NCBI RefSeq assembly: GCF_009650765.1
Contig: NZ_CP045740.1
Coordinates: 6,672,001 to 6,736,000, forward strand
Length of the DNA: 64,000 nucleotides
Direction: 5' to 3'
Source: Streptomyces sp. SUK 48
GTDB lineage: Bacteria > Actinomycetota > Actinomycetes > Streptomycetales > Streptomycetaceae
The stretch's first letter is position 1; each line of letters starts with the position of its first letter. Shown in pieces: positions 16,367 to 25,365 of the stretch. The position numbers were made by a program, and so were the translations under genes. Under the pieces are notes generated by a model that was not told where the DNA came from, searched no databases, and was given only the letters and a program-made list of their open reading frames with translations.

Positions 16367-17421
16367 GCGTGCTCCAACTGGTCCTCGCCGCGCTGCTGGT
16401 GCTGGCCAACGGATTCTTCGTGGGCGCCGAGTTCGCGCTCGTGTCCGTGCGCCGCAGCCAGATCGAACCGCTCGGCACCACCCAGGCCCGGCAGGTGCTG
16501 TACGGACTGGAGCGGCTGCCGCAGATGATGGCCGCCGCCCAGTTCGGGATCACCCTGTGCTCCCTGACCCTCGGCGCGGTCGCCGAACCGACCGTCGCGC
16601 GACTGCTGGAGCCGGTGTTCGAGGCGGTCCACCTCCCGGACGGCGTGATCCACCCGCTCGGGTATGTCATCGCGCTGGCCGCGGTGGTCTTCTTCCACCT
16701 GGTCATCGGCGAGATGGTGCCGAAGAACCTCGCGATGGCGGCGCCCGAGAAGGCGGCGCTGTGGCTCAGCCCGGGCCTGGTCTGGTTCGCCCGGGTGTGC
16801 AAGCCGATCACGGTGTCGCTGGGCGCCGTCGCCCAGGCCGTGCTGCGGCTGTTCCGGGTGGAGCCCAAGGACGAGGTCGAGGCCGTCGTCACCAGCGAGC
16901 AGCTCAACCGGCTCCTGGAGGACTCCGGACAGGCCGGCCTGCTCGACCCGGAGGAGCGGGAACGTCTGGAGGACGCCCTGGAACTGGGCTCCCGCCCGGT
17001 CACCGACGTCCTGCTGCGCCGTGAGTCCCTGGTCACGGTCACGCCCGCGGTCACCCCGGGCGAGATCGTGCGGCTCACCGCCCACACGGGGTACTCCCGC
17101 TTCCCGGTCGCCGCGACCGAGCAGGGCGCCTTCATGGGGTACGTCCACGTCAAGGACGTACTCGACCTGGAGGACTCCGAACGGGCGGTGCCGCAGAACA
17201 TCTGGCGCCCGATGACCACCCTGCGGGCCGAGCTCCCCCTGGACGACGCCCTCACGGTCATGCGCCGCGCCGCCACGCATCTGGCCCAGGTGGCCGACCC
17301 GTCCGGCAAGGTGCTGGGCCTGGTGGCGCTGGAGGACGTCCTGGAGATGCTGGTGGGCGAGGTCCGCGACCCCGCGCACCGGGAGATCCCCGACATCCCG
17401 GAGCAGGCGCTCGCCACGTAG
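16363..17421 (+). CDS. CNNM/CorC-like CBS-domain transporter, second copy
   Basis: A 352-residue paralogue of the preceding gene. It has ANGFFVGAEFALVSVRRSQ at the first helix, EMVPKNLAMAAPEKAAL in the DUF21 region, and a CBS pair at about residues 215-340. It lacks the C-terminal CorC_HlyC domain, ending soon after the second CBS motif. The four-base overlap with the upstream gene suggests a joint complex of one long and one short subunit. Divalent cation export or sensing is the likely role. A long bidirectional terminator starts at its stop codon. Confidence 0.88.
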   Translation: MSVLQLVLAALLVLANGFFVGAEFALVSVRRSQIEPLGTTQARQVLYGLERLPQMMAAAQFGITLCSLTLGAVAEPTVARLLEPVFEAVHLPDGVIHPLGYVIALAAVVFFHLVIGEMVPKNLAMAAPEKAALWLSPGLVWFARVCKPITVSLGAVAQAVLRLFRVEPKDEVEAVVTSEQLNRLLEDSGQAGLLDPEERERLEDALELGSRPVTDVLLRRESLVTVTPAVTPGEIVRLTAHTGYSRFPVAATEQGAFMGYVHVKDVLDLEDSERAVPQNIWRPMTTLRAELPLDDALTVMRRAATHLAQVADPSGKVLGLVALEDVLEMLVGEVRDPAHREIPDIPEQALAT

Positions 17422-17498
17422 CCCCGAATGGCGCGGGGAGCGGTGCGGGTGCGGCCCGGTGGTGGGCCGCCCGCGCAGTTCCCCGCGCCATTCGGGGC
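17421..17498. terminator. long bidirectional terminator hairpin
   Basis: A perfect 19-bp inverted repeat (17421-17439 with 17480-17498) encloses a second GC stem (GCGGCCC/GGGCCGC). It fills the 79-bp gap between convergent genes. Its GGCGCGGGGA core belongs to the dispersed repeat family also seen near 37265 and 53814. Confidence 0.85.
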
Positions 17499-17500
17499 GG

Positions 17501-19360
17501 CTACGCGGGGGACGGGTCCTGCGGTCCCCTCCCCGACAGCACCTCGCCGTACGCCTGCATCAGGTCGGCGAGGCGCAGCGTCGCCAGGTCGTCCCGGGAC
17601 AGCGATCCGGCGTACGTGGACAGCCGCAGATCCCGGTACGCGCAGCTCTTCTCGTACAGCGTGCGCAGGAACCGCCCGTTGCCCAGCTCGTCGATCCACC
17701 CCTGGTCCACCACGTGCCCGGCGATCGACCGCAGCTCCTCCTGCGCCTCCTCGTCCCACCGGTCCCCGTTCTCCGCGGCCAGCACCTTCCCGATCTCGGT
17801 GAGTTCCGCGGGCCGGTACGAGGGGAAGTCGACGCGGCTGGTGAAGCGGGACGACAGCCCGGGGTTCGCGGCGAGCAGCCGGTCCATCCCCTCGGGATAC
17901 CCCGCGAGGATCACCACCAGGTGGTCCCGGTTGTCCTCGGCCCGCTTCAGCAGCACCTGGAGCGCCTCGTCGCCGTACGCGTCCCCCTTGCCGTACCCGG
18001 AGTTGGAGAGCGAGTACGCCTCGTCCACGAAGAGCACCCCGCCGATCGCGGAGTCGATCAGCTCGTTGGCCTTCACCGCGGTCTGCCCGAGGTACTCGCC
18101 GACCAGATCGGCCCGCTGTGCCTCGACGAGATGGTCCCCGCCGAGCAGCCCGAGGGCGTAGAAGACCCGCCCGAGGATGCGCGCCACCGTGGTCTTGCCG
18201 GTCCCGGACGGCCCGGAGAAGACGAAGTGCCGCTTCGGCGGTTGCACGGGCAGCCCCTGACCGGCCCGCAACCGCGCCATGTTCAGCTGCGCGGACAACG
18301 CCTTCACCTGGCGTTTGACCGGTTCGAGCCCGACCATCCGCTCCAGCTCGGCGAGCGCCTGTTCGAGCAGCGCGGGATCGGTCGGCCCGGTGGGCAGGGG
18401 CGAGCCGGGCACCCCGCCCCGGTCGCGGACCCCCGGCTCGGCGGCCGGCAGCGGCCCGGTCGGCAGGTCCGGCTCGGGCAGCCGCAGATCCCGCCCCTCG
18501 GTGCCGAAGAACGGATCGAACCCGTCGGGTCCGTCCACCGTGTCCTGCCCGGCGCCGGTCAGCGTGATCGCGGCGAGGTCCGCCGCGTCGTCGTACCCGT
18601 CCCCCTCGGCGATCGCCGCGAGCCGCGCCGAGGTGTCCATGAAGGCGGGGTCCACCCGGTGCACGGCCCGGTAGAGGGGGAGCGCGGCGGCGGAGCGGCC
18701 GGTGCCCTCGTGCGCCCGCGCGAGCCAGTAGCGCAGCTCCTTGCGCTGGGGCTGCTCGCTGCGGCACCGCATCAGCGCCGCCGACAAAAGCGGTTCGGCC
18801 TGGCCGTACATCTCCAGGCGGACCCGGGCCATGCCGCCGAACAGCCCCGCCTCTATGCCGAGCAGGGTGTCGTCCAGCAGCGGATCGGTGTGCCGTACCA
18901 GCTGCTCCCAGTCCTTGACGAGGTAGGAGCGGCAGGCGTGCAGAAAGCGGACCTGGGGATCGGTGTCGACCGGGGGCAGCCCGGCCAGGGCCCGGTCCAG
19001 CTCGGGCACATGCCGGCCGTCCAGCCAGTGCGAGGCGTGCGCCAGCAGCAGATCGCGCGGGCTCTCCAGCACCGGCTGCACCCACCAGCCGAGCCAGTAC
19101 CAGGAGTTGATCGTACGGCGGTGCCGGGCGCGCTGTTCGCCGAAGCGCTCGCGGTGCCGGAACATCCGCAGCAGCGCGGTGGTGGTGTCGACCCGGAGCG
19201 CGTGCAGCCCGAGCCAGCCGTCCGCCATGCCCGGGTCCATCCGCACCGCGGCCCGGAACTCCTCCTCCGCCTGCGGATAGGCGCCCATGGTGTAGGCGTC
19301 GACCCCGCGCAGCCAGGCGAGGTCGGCCGGGGCCTCGGGGCCCTGCGTGCCGAAGTCCAT
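17501..19360 (-). CDS. EccA/CbxX-like AAA+ ATPase with TPR-type N terminus
   Basis: A 619-residue protein. The N-terminal 290 residues are helical repeats of TPR type (GVDAYTMGAYPQAEEEFRAAV). The C-terminal half is a CbxX/CfqX AAA+ domain with Walker A FSGPSGTGKTTVARIL near residue 380, Walker B GVLFVDEAYSL near 440, and an Arg-rich sensor region after FTSRVDFPSY. Start set at ATG 19358-19360 after GGGGGA. The layout is that of EccA of ESX type VII secretion, yet no ESX gene is nearby, so a stand-alone chaperone or disassembly ATPase role is likely. The two ends of the gene are set off by terminators. Confidence 0.85.
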   Translation of the reverse strand: MDFGTQGPEAPADLAWLRGVDAYTMGAYPQAEEEFRAAVRMDPGMADGWLGLHALRVDTTTALLRMFRHRERFGEQRARHRRTINSWYWLGWWVQPVLESPRDLLLAHASHWLDGRHVPELDRALAGLPPVDTDPQVRFLHACRSYLVKDWEQLVRHTDPLLDDTLLGIEAGLFGGMARVRLEMYGQAEPLLSAALMRCRSEQPQRKELRYWLARAHEGTGRSAAALPLYRAVHRVDPAFMDTSARLAAIAEGDGYDDAADLAAITLTGAGQDTVDGPDGFDPFFGTEGRDLRLPEPDLPTGPLPAAEPGVRDRGGVPGSPLPTGPTDPALLEQALAELERMVGLEPVKRQVKALSAQLNMARLRAGQGLPVQPPKRHFVFSGPSGTGKTTVARILGRVFYALGLLGGDHLVEAQRADLVGEYLGQTAVKANELIDSAIGGVLFVDEAYSLSNSGYGKGDAYGDEALQVLLKRAEDNRDHLVVILAGYPEGMDRLLAANPGLSSRFTSRVDFPSYRPAELTEIGKVLAAENGDRWDEEAQEELRSIAGHVVDQGWIDELGNGRFLRTLYEKSCAYRDLRLSTYAGSLSRDDLATLRLADLMQAYGEVLSGRGPQDPSPA

Positions 19361-19789
19361 CACGTCCCCCACAGACCGTGCTCCCCGTGGTTCACCGCCG
19401 GACGGTCGCCCGGCGGCCGCCGCGGCCGAACCGCCGTGCCGCGGACCGGAGTTGCAGGTGCGCGAGGCTGTTGCCGAAGGTCGCACCAAGGGCATCGTAC
19501 CCGCGCGGGTACCGGCTGCCGAAGGGTGCGGTACAGGCCGTTCGGTGCGGTGGGGACGGACGGAATCCGGACGCTTCAGTGACCGAGGGTGACCGGATCG
19601 GCGCGTAATGGGCCCGGAAAACGGTGCGCGGGCAGAACGAAGCCCCCGATCACGGGGGAACAACCGGGGGCTTCGCGTCTTCGGGCGGCTTCGATTCGCC
19701 GCACATTGAGAACGTAAGACCTGTACGGCCCCCGGGTCAAGCGAAGTTGGGGCACTTCGGGAACTTGGCCGACAAGAGCCTTCACAATT
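19361..19789. other. intergenic region upstream of AAA ATPase
   Basis: A 429-bp gene-free stretch. It should contain the leftward promoter of the AAA ATPase gene and holds the hairpin at 19638-19675. No tRNA or convincing small frame was found. Confidence 0.5.
19638..19675. terminator. terminator hairpin downstream of kinase gene
   Basis: CGAAGCCCCCG pairs perfectly with CGGGGGCTTCG over a 16-base loop. It is placed about 115 bp beyond the stop of the leftward kinase gene. Confidence 0.75.
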
Positions 19790-20410
19790 TCACCACATGG
19801 GGGTGGGGCCATCACTCTGGGTCACTCCTTGGCCCGATCCCTGGGGTCGCGCGGGCCCCGGCAGCACCGTGTACCCCCGGTCCGTCTGGCGCACCAGAAG
19901 CCCGGCGTGGGGGCGGGTGGGGTCGTCGGCGAAGTGCGCGCGCTCCGCCTCGACCCAGCCGTCCCAGAACTCCCGCTGCGCCGCCCCGTCCCGCCGCCGG
20001 CCGCGCGCCCAGGACTCCTCGCGGGGCAGTTCCATCCAGAGCAGTTCGGCCAGAAACGGCCGCAGCGCGCGACGGCCCGCGCCCACGCCCTCCAGCAGGA
20101 CCACCGGCGCGGGCGGCAGCGGGCGGGCCGGCCCGAACGCGCGGGCGCTCCAGTCGTAGGGGAGGTAGGCGGCGGCCTCGCCCCGGGACAGCGGCTCGAT
20201 CACCTGCGTCATCAGCCGGTCCGTCCAGCCGAACAGCCGCTCATGGCTGGCGATGTCGTCGAGATGGAGCACCGGTGCCCCCTCCAGCGCGGCGGCCAGC
20301 CGCCCGGCGAAGGTCGACTTCCCGGAGCCCGCGTGCCCGTCGACCGCGACCAGCCGGACCGGTCCGAGGGAGGGCGGCAGGGCGCGCAGCCGGGCGGCGA
20401 GGTGCTGAAT
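19790..20410 (-). CDS. uridine-kinase-like P-loop kinase, start codon unclear
   Basis: The frame encodes a P-loop NMP-kinase-fold protein. The motif GHAGSGKST is followed by HLDDI and a lid-like Arg-rich segment, as in uridine kinase-like proteins. The only normal start (GTG 20270-20272) lies after the P-loop and would remove it. Between the upstream stop (20510-20512) and the P-loop there is no ATG, GTG or TTG. The best candidate is ATT at 20408-20410, six bases after GGGAA, giving 206 residues. A sequencing error is the alternative. The substrate is unknown; the family includes uridine and pantothenate kinases. Confidence 0.7.
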   Translation of the reverse strand: MQHLAARLRALPPSLGPVRLVAVDGHAGSGKSTFAGRLAAALEGAPVLHLDDIASHERLFGWTDRLMTQVIEPLSRGEAAAYLPYDWSARAFGPARPLPPAPVVLLEGVGAGRRALRPFLAELLWMELPREESWARGRRRDGAAQREFWDGWVEAERAHFADDPTRPHAGLLVRQTDRGYTVLPGPARPQGSGQGVTQSDGPTPMW

Positions 20411-20688
20411 GACGATTCCCGAAGGTGTGATGCGGTGTGGGGGGTTTTCCGGAAAGAGTCTAGTGGCGGCGCATAGCGGCCGGGCCGTCGAGGGGCCCGC
20501 GAAAGAAAGTTACCCCTTGAACCATCGCCCGCCGAGGGTCTCCCCGCGCACTTCTATAAACATTCTCGAATCGCTGACCGATATGTCGAATTCGGCGTTC
20601 CGGGGGTCCGCCGTGCTGAGTAAGGTGCCTCCTGCGCTACCGCGAGAAGCGGCGGCCGGGGACACGGTACGGGGACAAGGCAGGGGAC

Positions 20689-21645
20689 ATGGCCGCGGAG
20701 TTATTCGAAGGGCAGTATGTGTGGCACCCGGCTGCCGACGACCGAGTCCTGGCCGGCGTTTGCGTCGATGTCCGCGCCGGCCGTTATCGGCACGCGTACG
20801 AGGCGCTGGCCGAGACGCGGCACGACTTCGCGCTGCGCGCCCACCGCTCCCTGGTCCTCGCCTCCGAGGCGGCGGGCACCGACCTGGTCGAACGCTGGCT
20901 GGACGAGGAGCCCTCGCCCGAGGCGGCCCTGATGTGGGCCCGCGTCGCCGTCCAGCGCGCCCTGCGCGCCGCCGACGGCCACGACGACCGCGCCGAGGCC
21001 CTGGAGCGCATAGCGCTGACCGCGTGCGAGCGGGCCGCCGCGCTGGCCCCGCGGGACCCCACCCCCTGGGTCGCCAAGCTCGCCATGGCCCGGCTGCACC
21101 GGCTGCGCGACCCCGCCCCGCAGGGTCTGCTCACCGCCCCGCCCGGCCCCTGGCGGCTGTTCGCGCACATCCTCACCCTCGACCCGTGGCACCGCGAGGC
21201 CCATCACCGCTTCCTCTCCGCCTTCTTCGCCCGGCACGGCGGCTCGGTCAACGCGGCCTGGGACGTGGCCGCCTTCCTCAGCCAGCGCGCGCCCGCCGAC
21301 TCCGCGCTGCGGCTGCTGCCCCTGGTCGCCCTGGTGGAGAGCTACAACCCGACCCAGCTGCTCGCCGACCGCGTCTGGGAACAGCCCCAGTGGCGGGCCA
21401 CCGCGCTCGCGATCTACCACAACTGGCTTCCGGCGGTGTCCGGTTACCGCTTCACGCCGGTGCTCGACCTGGCCTACCTCGCGCACGCGCTGGTCATGGG
21501 CCAGCGCGAGTTCGAGGCGCGCGCGGTCTTCACGGCGATGGGCCCGTACGCCTCGCGCATGCCCTGGAGCGCCTTCGGTGACCCCGCCGAACAGCTCTCC
21601 CGGGCGCGCCGTGCCTGCGGGCTGCCGGTCCCGGGGCCCGCCTGA
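20689..21645 (+). CDS. helical-repeat hypothetical protein
   Basis: A 318-residue soluble protein without signal peptide. ATG 20689 follows AGGGGA. It is almost all helix and resembles TPR/tetratricopeptide-like arrays (LALAPRD-type turns such as CERAAALAPRDPTPW and ILTLDPWHREAHHRF). Aromatic blocks such as MGPYASRMPWSAFGD lie near the C terminus. I recognise it only as a streptomycete conserved hypothetical. It stands 79 bp upstream of an amino-acid permease on the same strand, so the two may share a transcript. Confidence 0.7.
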   Translation: MAAELFEGQYVWHPAADDRVLAGVCVDVRAGRYRHAYEALAETRHDFALRAHRSLVLASEAAGTDLVERWLDEEPSPEAALMWARVAVQRALRAADGHDDRAEALERIALTACERAAALAPRDPTPWVAKLAMARLHRLRDPAPQGLLTAPPGPWRLFAHILTLDPWHREAHHRFLSAFFARHGGSVNAAWDVAAFLSQRAPADSALRLLPLVALVESYNPTQLLADRVWEQPQWRATALAIYHNWLPAVSGYRFTPVLDLAYLAHALVMGQREFEARAVFTAMGPYASRMPWSAFGDPAEQLSRARRACGLPVPGPA

Positions 21646-21724
21646 CCCCTTTGCTCGTCACCCGTCCCCCCTCATCGGGCGCCACCCCCCGAGCGTCCGA
21701 GAGGCACGAGAGAAAGGCCGATCT

Positions 21725-23266
21725 GTGTCAGAACGGATGTCTGCTCCCCGGGTCAAGGCCCGTGCCGGAGAAGACGCGGTCGTGCTCGACGACGACGCGA
21801 CCCTGCACGCCATGGGTTATCCGCGGAAACTCACCCGCCGCTTCAAGGCGTTCGACAATTTCGCGATCTCCTTCACCATCATCAATATTCTCTCGGGTAT
21901 CTTCTCGTCCTTCGGATTCGGTATGAACGCGGGTGGCCCCCGCATTCTCGTATTCGGCTGGATCGGCGTCTCGATCATGGTCCTGCTCATCGGCGCGGCC
22001 ATGGGCGAGGTCGCCTCCGCGTATCCGACGAGCGGCGCCCTCTATTTCTCCGCCGGTAAACTCGCCAAGCGCCACAAGGGTGCCTGGTCCTGGTACACGG
22101 GCTGGTTGAACTTCGTCGGACAGATCGGCGGCACCGCCGCGACCGGCTATGCGGCGGCCACCTTCATCCAGGCGTTCGTGCAGCTCCAGTGGCCCTCCTA
22201 CCAGCCCACCGTCCACCAGACGGTGCTGATCACGGCCTTGATCATCGTGCTCCAGGGGCTCGCCAACACCTACACGGTCCAGCTCGTCGCCGTCCTCAAC
22301 CGCATTTCCGTGTGGTGGCTGCTGATCGGACTCGTCGTGATCGTGGGCGCACTCATAGTGATACCGGATCACCATCAGTCGGCGTCCTTCGTCACGCATT
22401 TCGAGAACAACACCGGCTTCACGAGCGGACTTTACGGCGGCATGCTCGGGCTGCTGGTCACCAGCTGGACGTTCACCGGCTTCGACGGCAGCTTCCACAT
22501 GTCCGAGGAAACGGTGCAAGCCACGGTCAACGCGCCCAAGGGGATCACCCGCGCCATCGGCTATTCGGCGATCACCGGTCTCATCCTGATGCTGGCGCTG
22601 GTCTACAGCATTAAGGACTACGCCAAGGAGGCCGGGGGCGGCGCGCCGCCCGTGCAGATCCTGATCGACGGCCTCGGTCTGACCACTGCCAAGGTCATGC
22701 TCCTCATCGTCATTGGCGCGATGCTCTTCTGCGGCCTCGCCAACCTCACCAGCAACACCCGGCAGATCTTCGCCTTCTCCCGCGACGGCGCCATGCCCGG
22801 CTCCCGGCTGTGGCACTCGGTCTCGCCGCGCACCCGGACGCCCGTCAAGGCGGTCTGGCTCGCGGTGGCCTGCTCGCTCGCGCTCATCGTGCCCGGCTGG
22901 TGGTCGCACACCGCCTTCACCGCGATCGTCAGCGTCAACGTGGTCGGCCTGTTCCTCGCCTACGCCGTCCCGATCTTCCTGCGGCTGCGGCTCGGCGACG
23001 CCTTCGAGTCCGGCCCGTGGAACCTGGGCCGCTGGAGCAAGCCGGTCGGCTGGCTCGCCGTGATCTGGATCGCGCTCAGCAGCATCCTGTTCATGCTGCC
23101 GCAGGCGTCCCCGATCACCGTGGACTCCTTCAACTACGCGCCGATCGCGCTCGCCGTCGTCCTGCTCGTGGCCACCGTCTGGTGGTTCGCCACCGCCCGC
23201 CGCCGCTTCCAGGGCCCGATCAGCTACGGCCGCCCCGACGAGATCGCGGCCATGGACCTCATCTGA
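21725..23266 (+). CDS. APC-family amino-acid permease
   Basis: A 513-residue transporter with about 12 helices. GTG 21725 was chosen as start (VSERMSAPR), 12 bases after GAAAGG. The first helix holds NFAISFTIINILSGIFSSFG and the sixth SWTFTGFDGSFHMSEE, both typical of the amino acid-polyamine-organocation family near the GABA/YfnA-like permeases. It imports amino acids with protons; the substrate cannot be settled. A strong terminator hairpin lies about 40 bp after the stop. Confidence 0.88.
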   Translation: MSERMSAPRVKARAGEDAVVLDDDATLHAMGYPRKLTRRFKAFDNFAISFTIINILSGIFSSFGFGMNAGGPRILVFGWIGVSIMVLLIGAAMGEVASAYPTSGALYFSAGKLAKRHKGAWSWYTGWLNFVGQIGGTAATGYAAATFIQAFVQLQWPSYQPTVHQTVLITALIIVLQGLANTYTVQLVAVLNRISVWWLLIGLVVIVGALIVIPDHHQSASFVTHFENNTGFTSGLYGGMLGLLVTSWTFTGFDGSFHMSEETVQATVNAPKGITRAIGYSAITGLILMLALVYSIKDYAKEAGGGAPPVQILIDGLGLTTAKVMLLIVIGAMLFCGLANLTSNTRQIFAFSRDGAMPGSRLWHSVSPRTRTPVKAVWLAVACSLALIVPGWWSHTAFTAIVSVNVVGLFLAYAVPIFLRLRLGDAFESGPWNLGRWSKPVGWLAVIWIALSSILFMLPQASPITVDSFNYAPIALAVVLLVATVWWFATARRRFQGPISYGRPDEIAAMDLI

Positions 23267-23304
23267 TCCGTTCCGTTCCGATCCCGGCGCGTCCGCGCGC
23301 ATCC

Positions 23305-23350
23305 AGGCCCCGGCCCCGGCACCGCTTCCGCGGTCCCGGGGCCGGGGCCT
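23305..23350 (+). terminator. terminator after permease gene
   Basis: AGGCCCCGGCCCCGG pairs perfectly with CCGGGGCCGGGGCCT (15 bp) over a 16-base loop, starting 39 bp after the permease stop. Confidence 0.8.
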
Positions 23351-23464
23351 TCGTCCCTCCGGTGGCCCACCGCCACCGGATCAGACCAATATTCATGGCG
23401 CGGCATCCGCCCAAGTGCTGGCAGGGGCCCTGCGGCTGCTCCATAGTTGGCGCACGACGTGCGC

Positions 23465-23512
23465 ATGATCCAAGCCATGACTCCGGAGACCTGGGGGTAT
23501 TCGCGCCCATGA
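23465..23512 (+). CDS. possible leader peptide overlapping the peptidase start
   Basis: The frame ATG 23465 to TGA 23512 encodes MIQAMTPETWGYSRP. A second ATG at 23477 is in frame. Its stop overlaps the ATG of the C39-type peptidase (ATGA), the arrangement used for translational coupling. A perfect 7-bp inverted repeat (GCGCACG-A-CGTGCGC, 23450-23464) ends immediately before it. Chance is possible for a frame this short. Confidence 0.35.
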   Translation: MIQAMTPETWGYSRP

Positions 23513-24894
23513 GCAGAGCCCAACAGCCGTCCCGCCGAACCCTTCTGACCGTCGCGGTCGCCGCCGCGATGGCCGGCGCCGCCACGCCCGCCGCGGCCGC
23601 CGCCCAGCGGGGGACCGCCACCGCGCGGGCGCTCGCCACCGACACGACCGGTCCGACGGCGGCCCGCCCCGTCGACTATCACGCCTGGACCACCTACAGC
23701 GAGTGGCGCACCGGGAGCGCCCAGGGCGCCCGCCCGGTCTCCGGCCCCCGGCCCGGTGTGGTCATCGGTGCCCCTGCGGGCTCCGTCGACTACACCGACC
23801 CGCACACCGGCACCACCGCGGCCTGGGAGTACGCCACCTGGACCTCCCCGCGCCACCGGCTCACCGTCCCGGCCACCGAGGTCGTCTCCTCCTGGAACGC
23901 GCACACCCCCGACGGCACCTGGATCCAGGTGGAGCTGAGCGGGACGTACTCGGACGGCGGCGACACGCCCTGGTACGTGATGGGCCGCTGGGCGGCCGGC
24001 GACCAGGACATCAAGCGGACCTCGGTGGACGGCCAGAGCGACGGCCGGAGCAGCGTCTGGACCGACACCTTCGCCATCGACGACGCGAGCACCGGGCTGC
24101 GCCTCGCGTCGTACCGGCTGCGCCTGACCCTCTACCGCAGGCCGGGCACCCGGCTCACCCCGACCGTGTGGCGGCTCGGCGCGATGGGCTCCGACATCCC
24201 CGACCGCTTCACCGTCCCGGCCTCCACACCCGGCCTCGCGCAGGAACTGGTGGTGCCGCGCTACTCGCAGGAGATCCACAAGGGCCAGTACCCGCAGTAC
24301 GACAACGGCGGCGAGGCATGGTGCAGTCCGACCTCCTCGCAGATGATCGTCGAGTACTGGGGCGGCCGGCTCACGGCCGACCAGCTGTCCTGGGTCGACC
24401 CGTCCTACGCCGACCCGCAGGTCGACGCGGCCGCGCGCTTCACGTACGACTACCAGTACGAGGGCTGCGGCAACTGGCCGTTCAACGCGGCCTACGCGGC
24501 GACCTTCGCCGACCTCCAGGGCGTCGTCACCCGGCTCGTCTCGCTGACGGATCTGGAGACGCTGGTCGCGGCCGGCATCCCGGCCATGACGTCCCAGTCG
24601 TTCCTGAGCACCGAGCTGACCGGGGCGGGTTACGGCACCTCCGGACACCTCATGACCGTGATCGGCTTCACCGCGGACGGCGATGTGATCGCCAACGATC
24701 CGGCCGCGCCGGGGGACGACGCGGTACGACGGGTGTACCGGCGCCGGGAGTTCGAGAACATCTGGCTGAGGACGAAGCGGTACAACGCCTCCGGCGCCGT
24801 CGCCTCCGGCACCGGCGGGGTCTGCTACCTGTACTTCCCCGCCCATCCGAGCGCCCACCAGCGCAAGGCCCTGGCCGCGGTGGGGGTGCGCTGA
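23509..24894 (+). CDS. secreted C39-like peptidase (Tat signal)
   Basis: A 461-residue exported protein. The N terminus has a twin-arginine signal (SRRTLLTVAVAAAMAGAA) with an Ala-rich cleavage region near residue 32. Residues about 55-230 are a beta-rich domain of unknown role. Residues about 245-440 form a papain-like C39_2 peptidase, with Cys in GEAWCSPTSSQMIVEYWGG, His in SGHLMTVIGF and Asp in VIANDPAA. Substrate unknown. The start overlaps a short upstream frame. Tat export fits a folded or cofactor-containing enzyme. Confidence 0.88.
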   Translation: MSRAQQPSRRTLLTVAVAAAMAGAATPAAAAAQRGTATARALATDTTGPTAARPVDYHAWTTYSEWRTGSAQGARPVSGPRPGVVIGAPAGSVDYTDPHTGTTAAWEYATWTSPRHRLTVPATEVVSSWNAHTPDGTWIQVELSGTYSDGGDTPWYVMGRWAAGDQDIKRTSVDGQSDGRSSVWTDTFAIDDASTGLRLASYRLRLTLYRRPGTRLTPTVWRLGAMGSDIPDRFTVPASTPGLAQELVVPRYSQEIHKGQYPQYDNGGEAWCSPTSSQMIVEYWGGRLTADQLSWVDPSYADPQVDAAARFTYDYQYEGCGNWPFNAAYAATFADLQGVVTRLVSLTDLETLVAAGIPAMTSQSFLSTELTGAGYGTSGHLMTVIGFTADGDVIANDPAAPGDDAVRRVYRRREFENIWLRTKRYNASGAVASGTGGVCYLYFPAHPSAHQRKALAAVGVR

Positions 24895-24996
24895 CCGTGT
24901 GAGCAAGCTCATCGCCGCGTACGCCGTCGCGGGTGGCAAGGTGGACGGACGGGTGGGGGAGACCGCTCTGCACGTCCGACCTCTGTGAGTACCAGC

Positions 24997-25137
24997 ATGA
25001 CCGCACACTCCGCCACCGCCACCCGCGCCCGCACCGGCGGGCCCCGCGACAAGGGGCCCGAGATCCTCGAACACGTGCTGGGGTGGGTGCTCGTCGTGGT
25101 CACCGCGATGCTGGTCACCCAGCTGGGCCTGCTCTGA
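24997..25137 (+). CDS. SCO1431-family small membrane protein
   Basis: A 46-residue protein with a polar N terminus (TATRARTGGPRDKGPEILEH) and a single C-terminal helix (VLGWVLVVVTAMLVTQLGLL). I recognise the layout as the SCO1431 family of streptomycete membrane proteins; function unknown. An in-frame GTG at 24985 would add four residues. It ends nine bases from the convergent small secreted protein gene. Confidence 0.75.
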   Translation: MTAHSATATRARTGGPRDKGPEILEHVLGWVLVVVTAMLVTQLGLL

Positions 25138-25146
25138 ACCCGGCGG

Positions 25147-25308
25147 TTACTCCAGGGACTTGATCAGCCCCGGCGCGTTGCCGTGCGGGAGGGCCCCGTC
25201 CCGGCCCCCGCTGACGGCCCCCGCCCCGAGGAGCAGCCCGGCGCCGATCGCGGCCGCACACACCGCCGAGACCAGCGTCCGCACCCGAAACCGCTGAGAA
25301 TGCCGCAT
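25147..25308 (-). CDS. 53-residue secreted peptide or truncated secreted-protein relic
   Basis: ATG 25306-25308 lies four bases after AGGAGG, so translation is likely. The product has a basic N terminus (MRHSQRFRVRT) and a hydrophobic core (LVSAVCAAAIGAGLLLGAGA), i.e. a signal peptide, then about 22 polar residues. It is driven by the DasR-like promoter at 25366-25394. From memory, S. coelicolor has a chitinase gene near this point (SCO1429), so this may be the stump of a deleted secreted enzyme rather than a functional peptide. Confidence 0.6.
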   Translation of the reverse strand: MRHSQRFRVRTLVSAVCAAAIGAGLLLGAGAVSGGRDGALPHGNAPGLIKSLE

Positions 25309-25365
25309 CGTGCCTCCTCGCATCCGTGAGAGAAACACCCGCACGCGCTGACGCGCCGGTCATGG

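Noticed and set aside
19361..19640. tRNA or small RNA gene before the AAA ATPase
   Set aside because: No cloverleaf, no T-loop GGTTCGANTCC with matching stems; only the hairpin at 19638-19675 is convincing.
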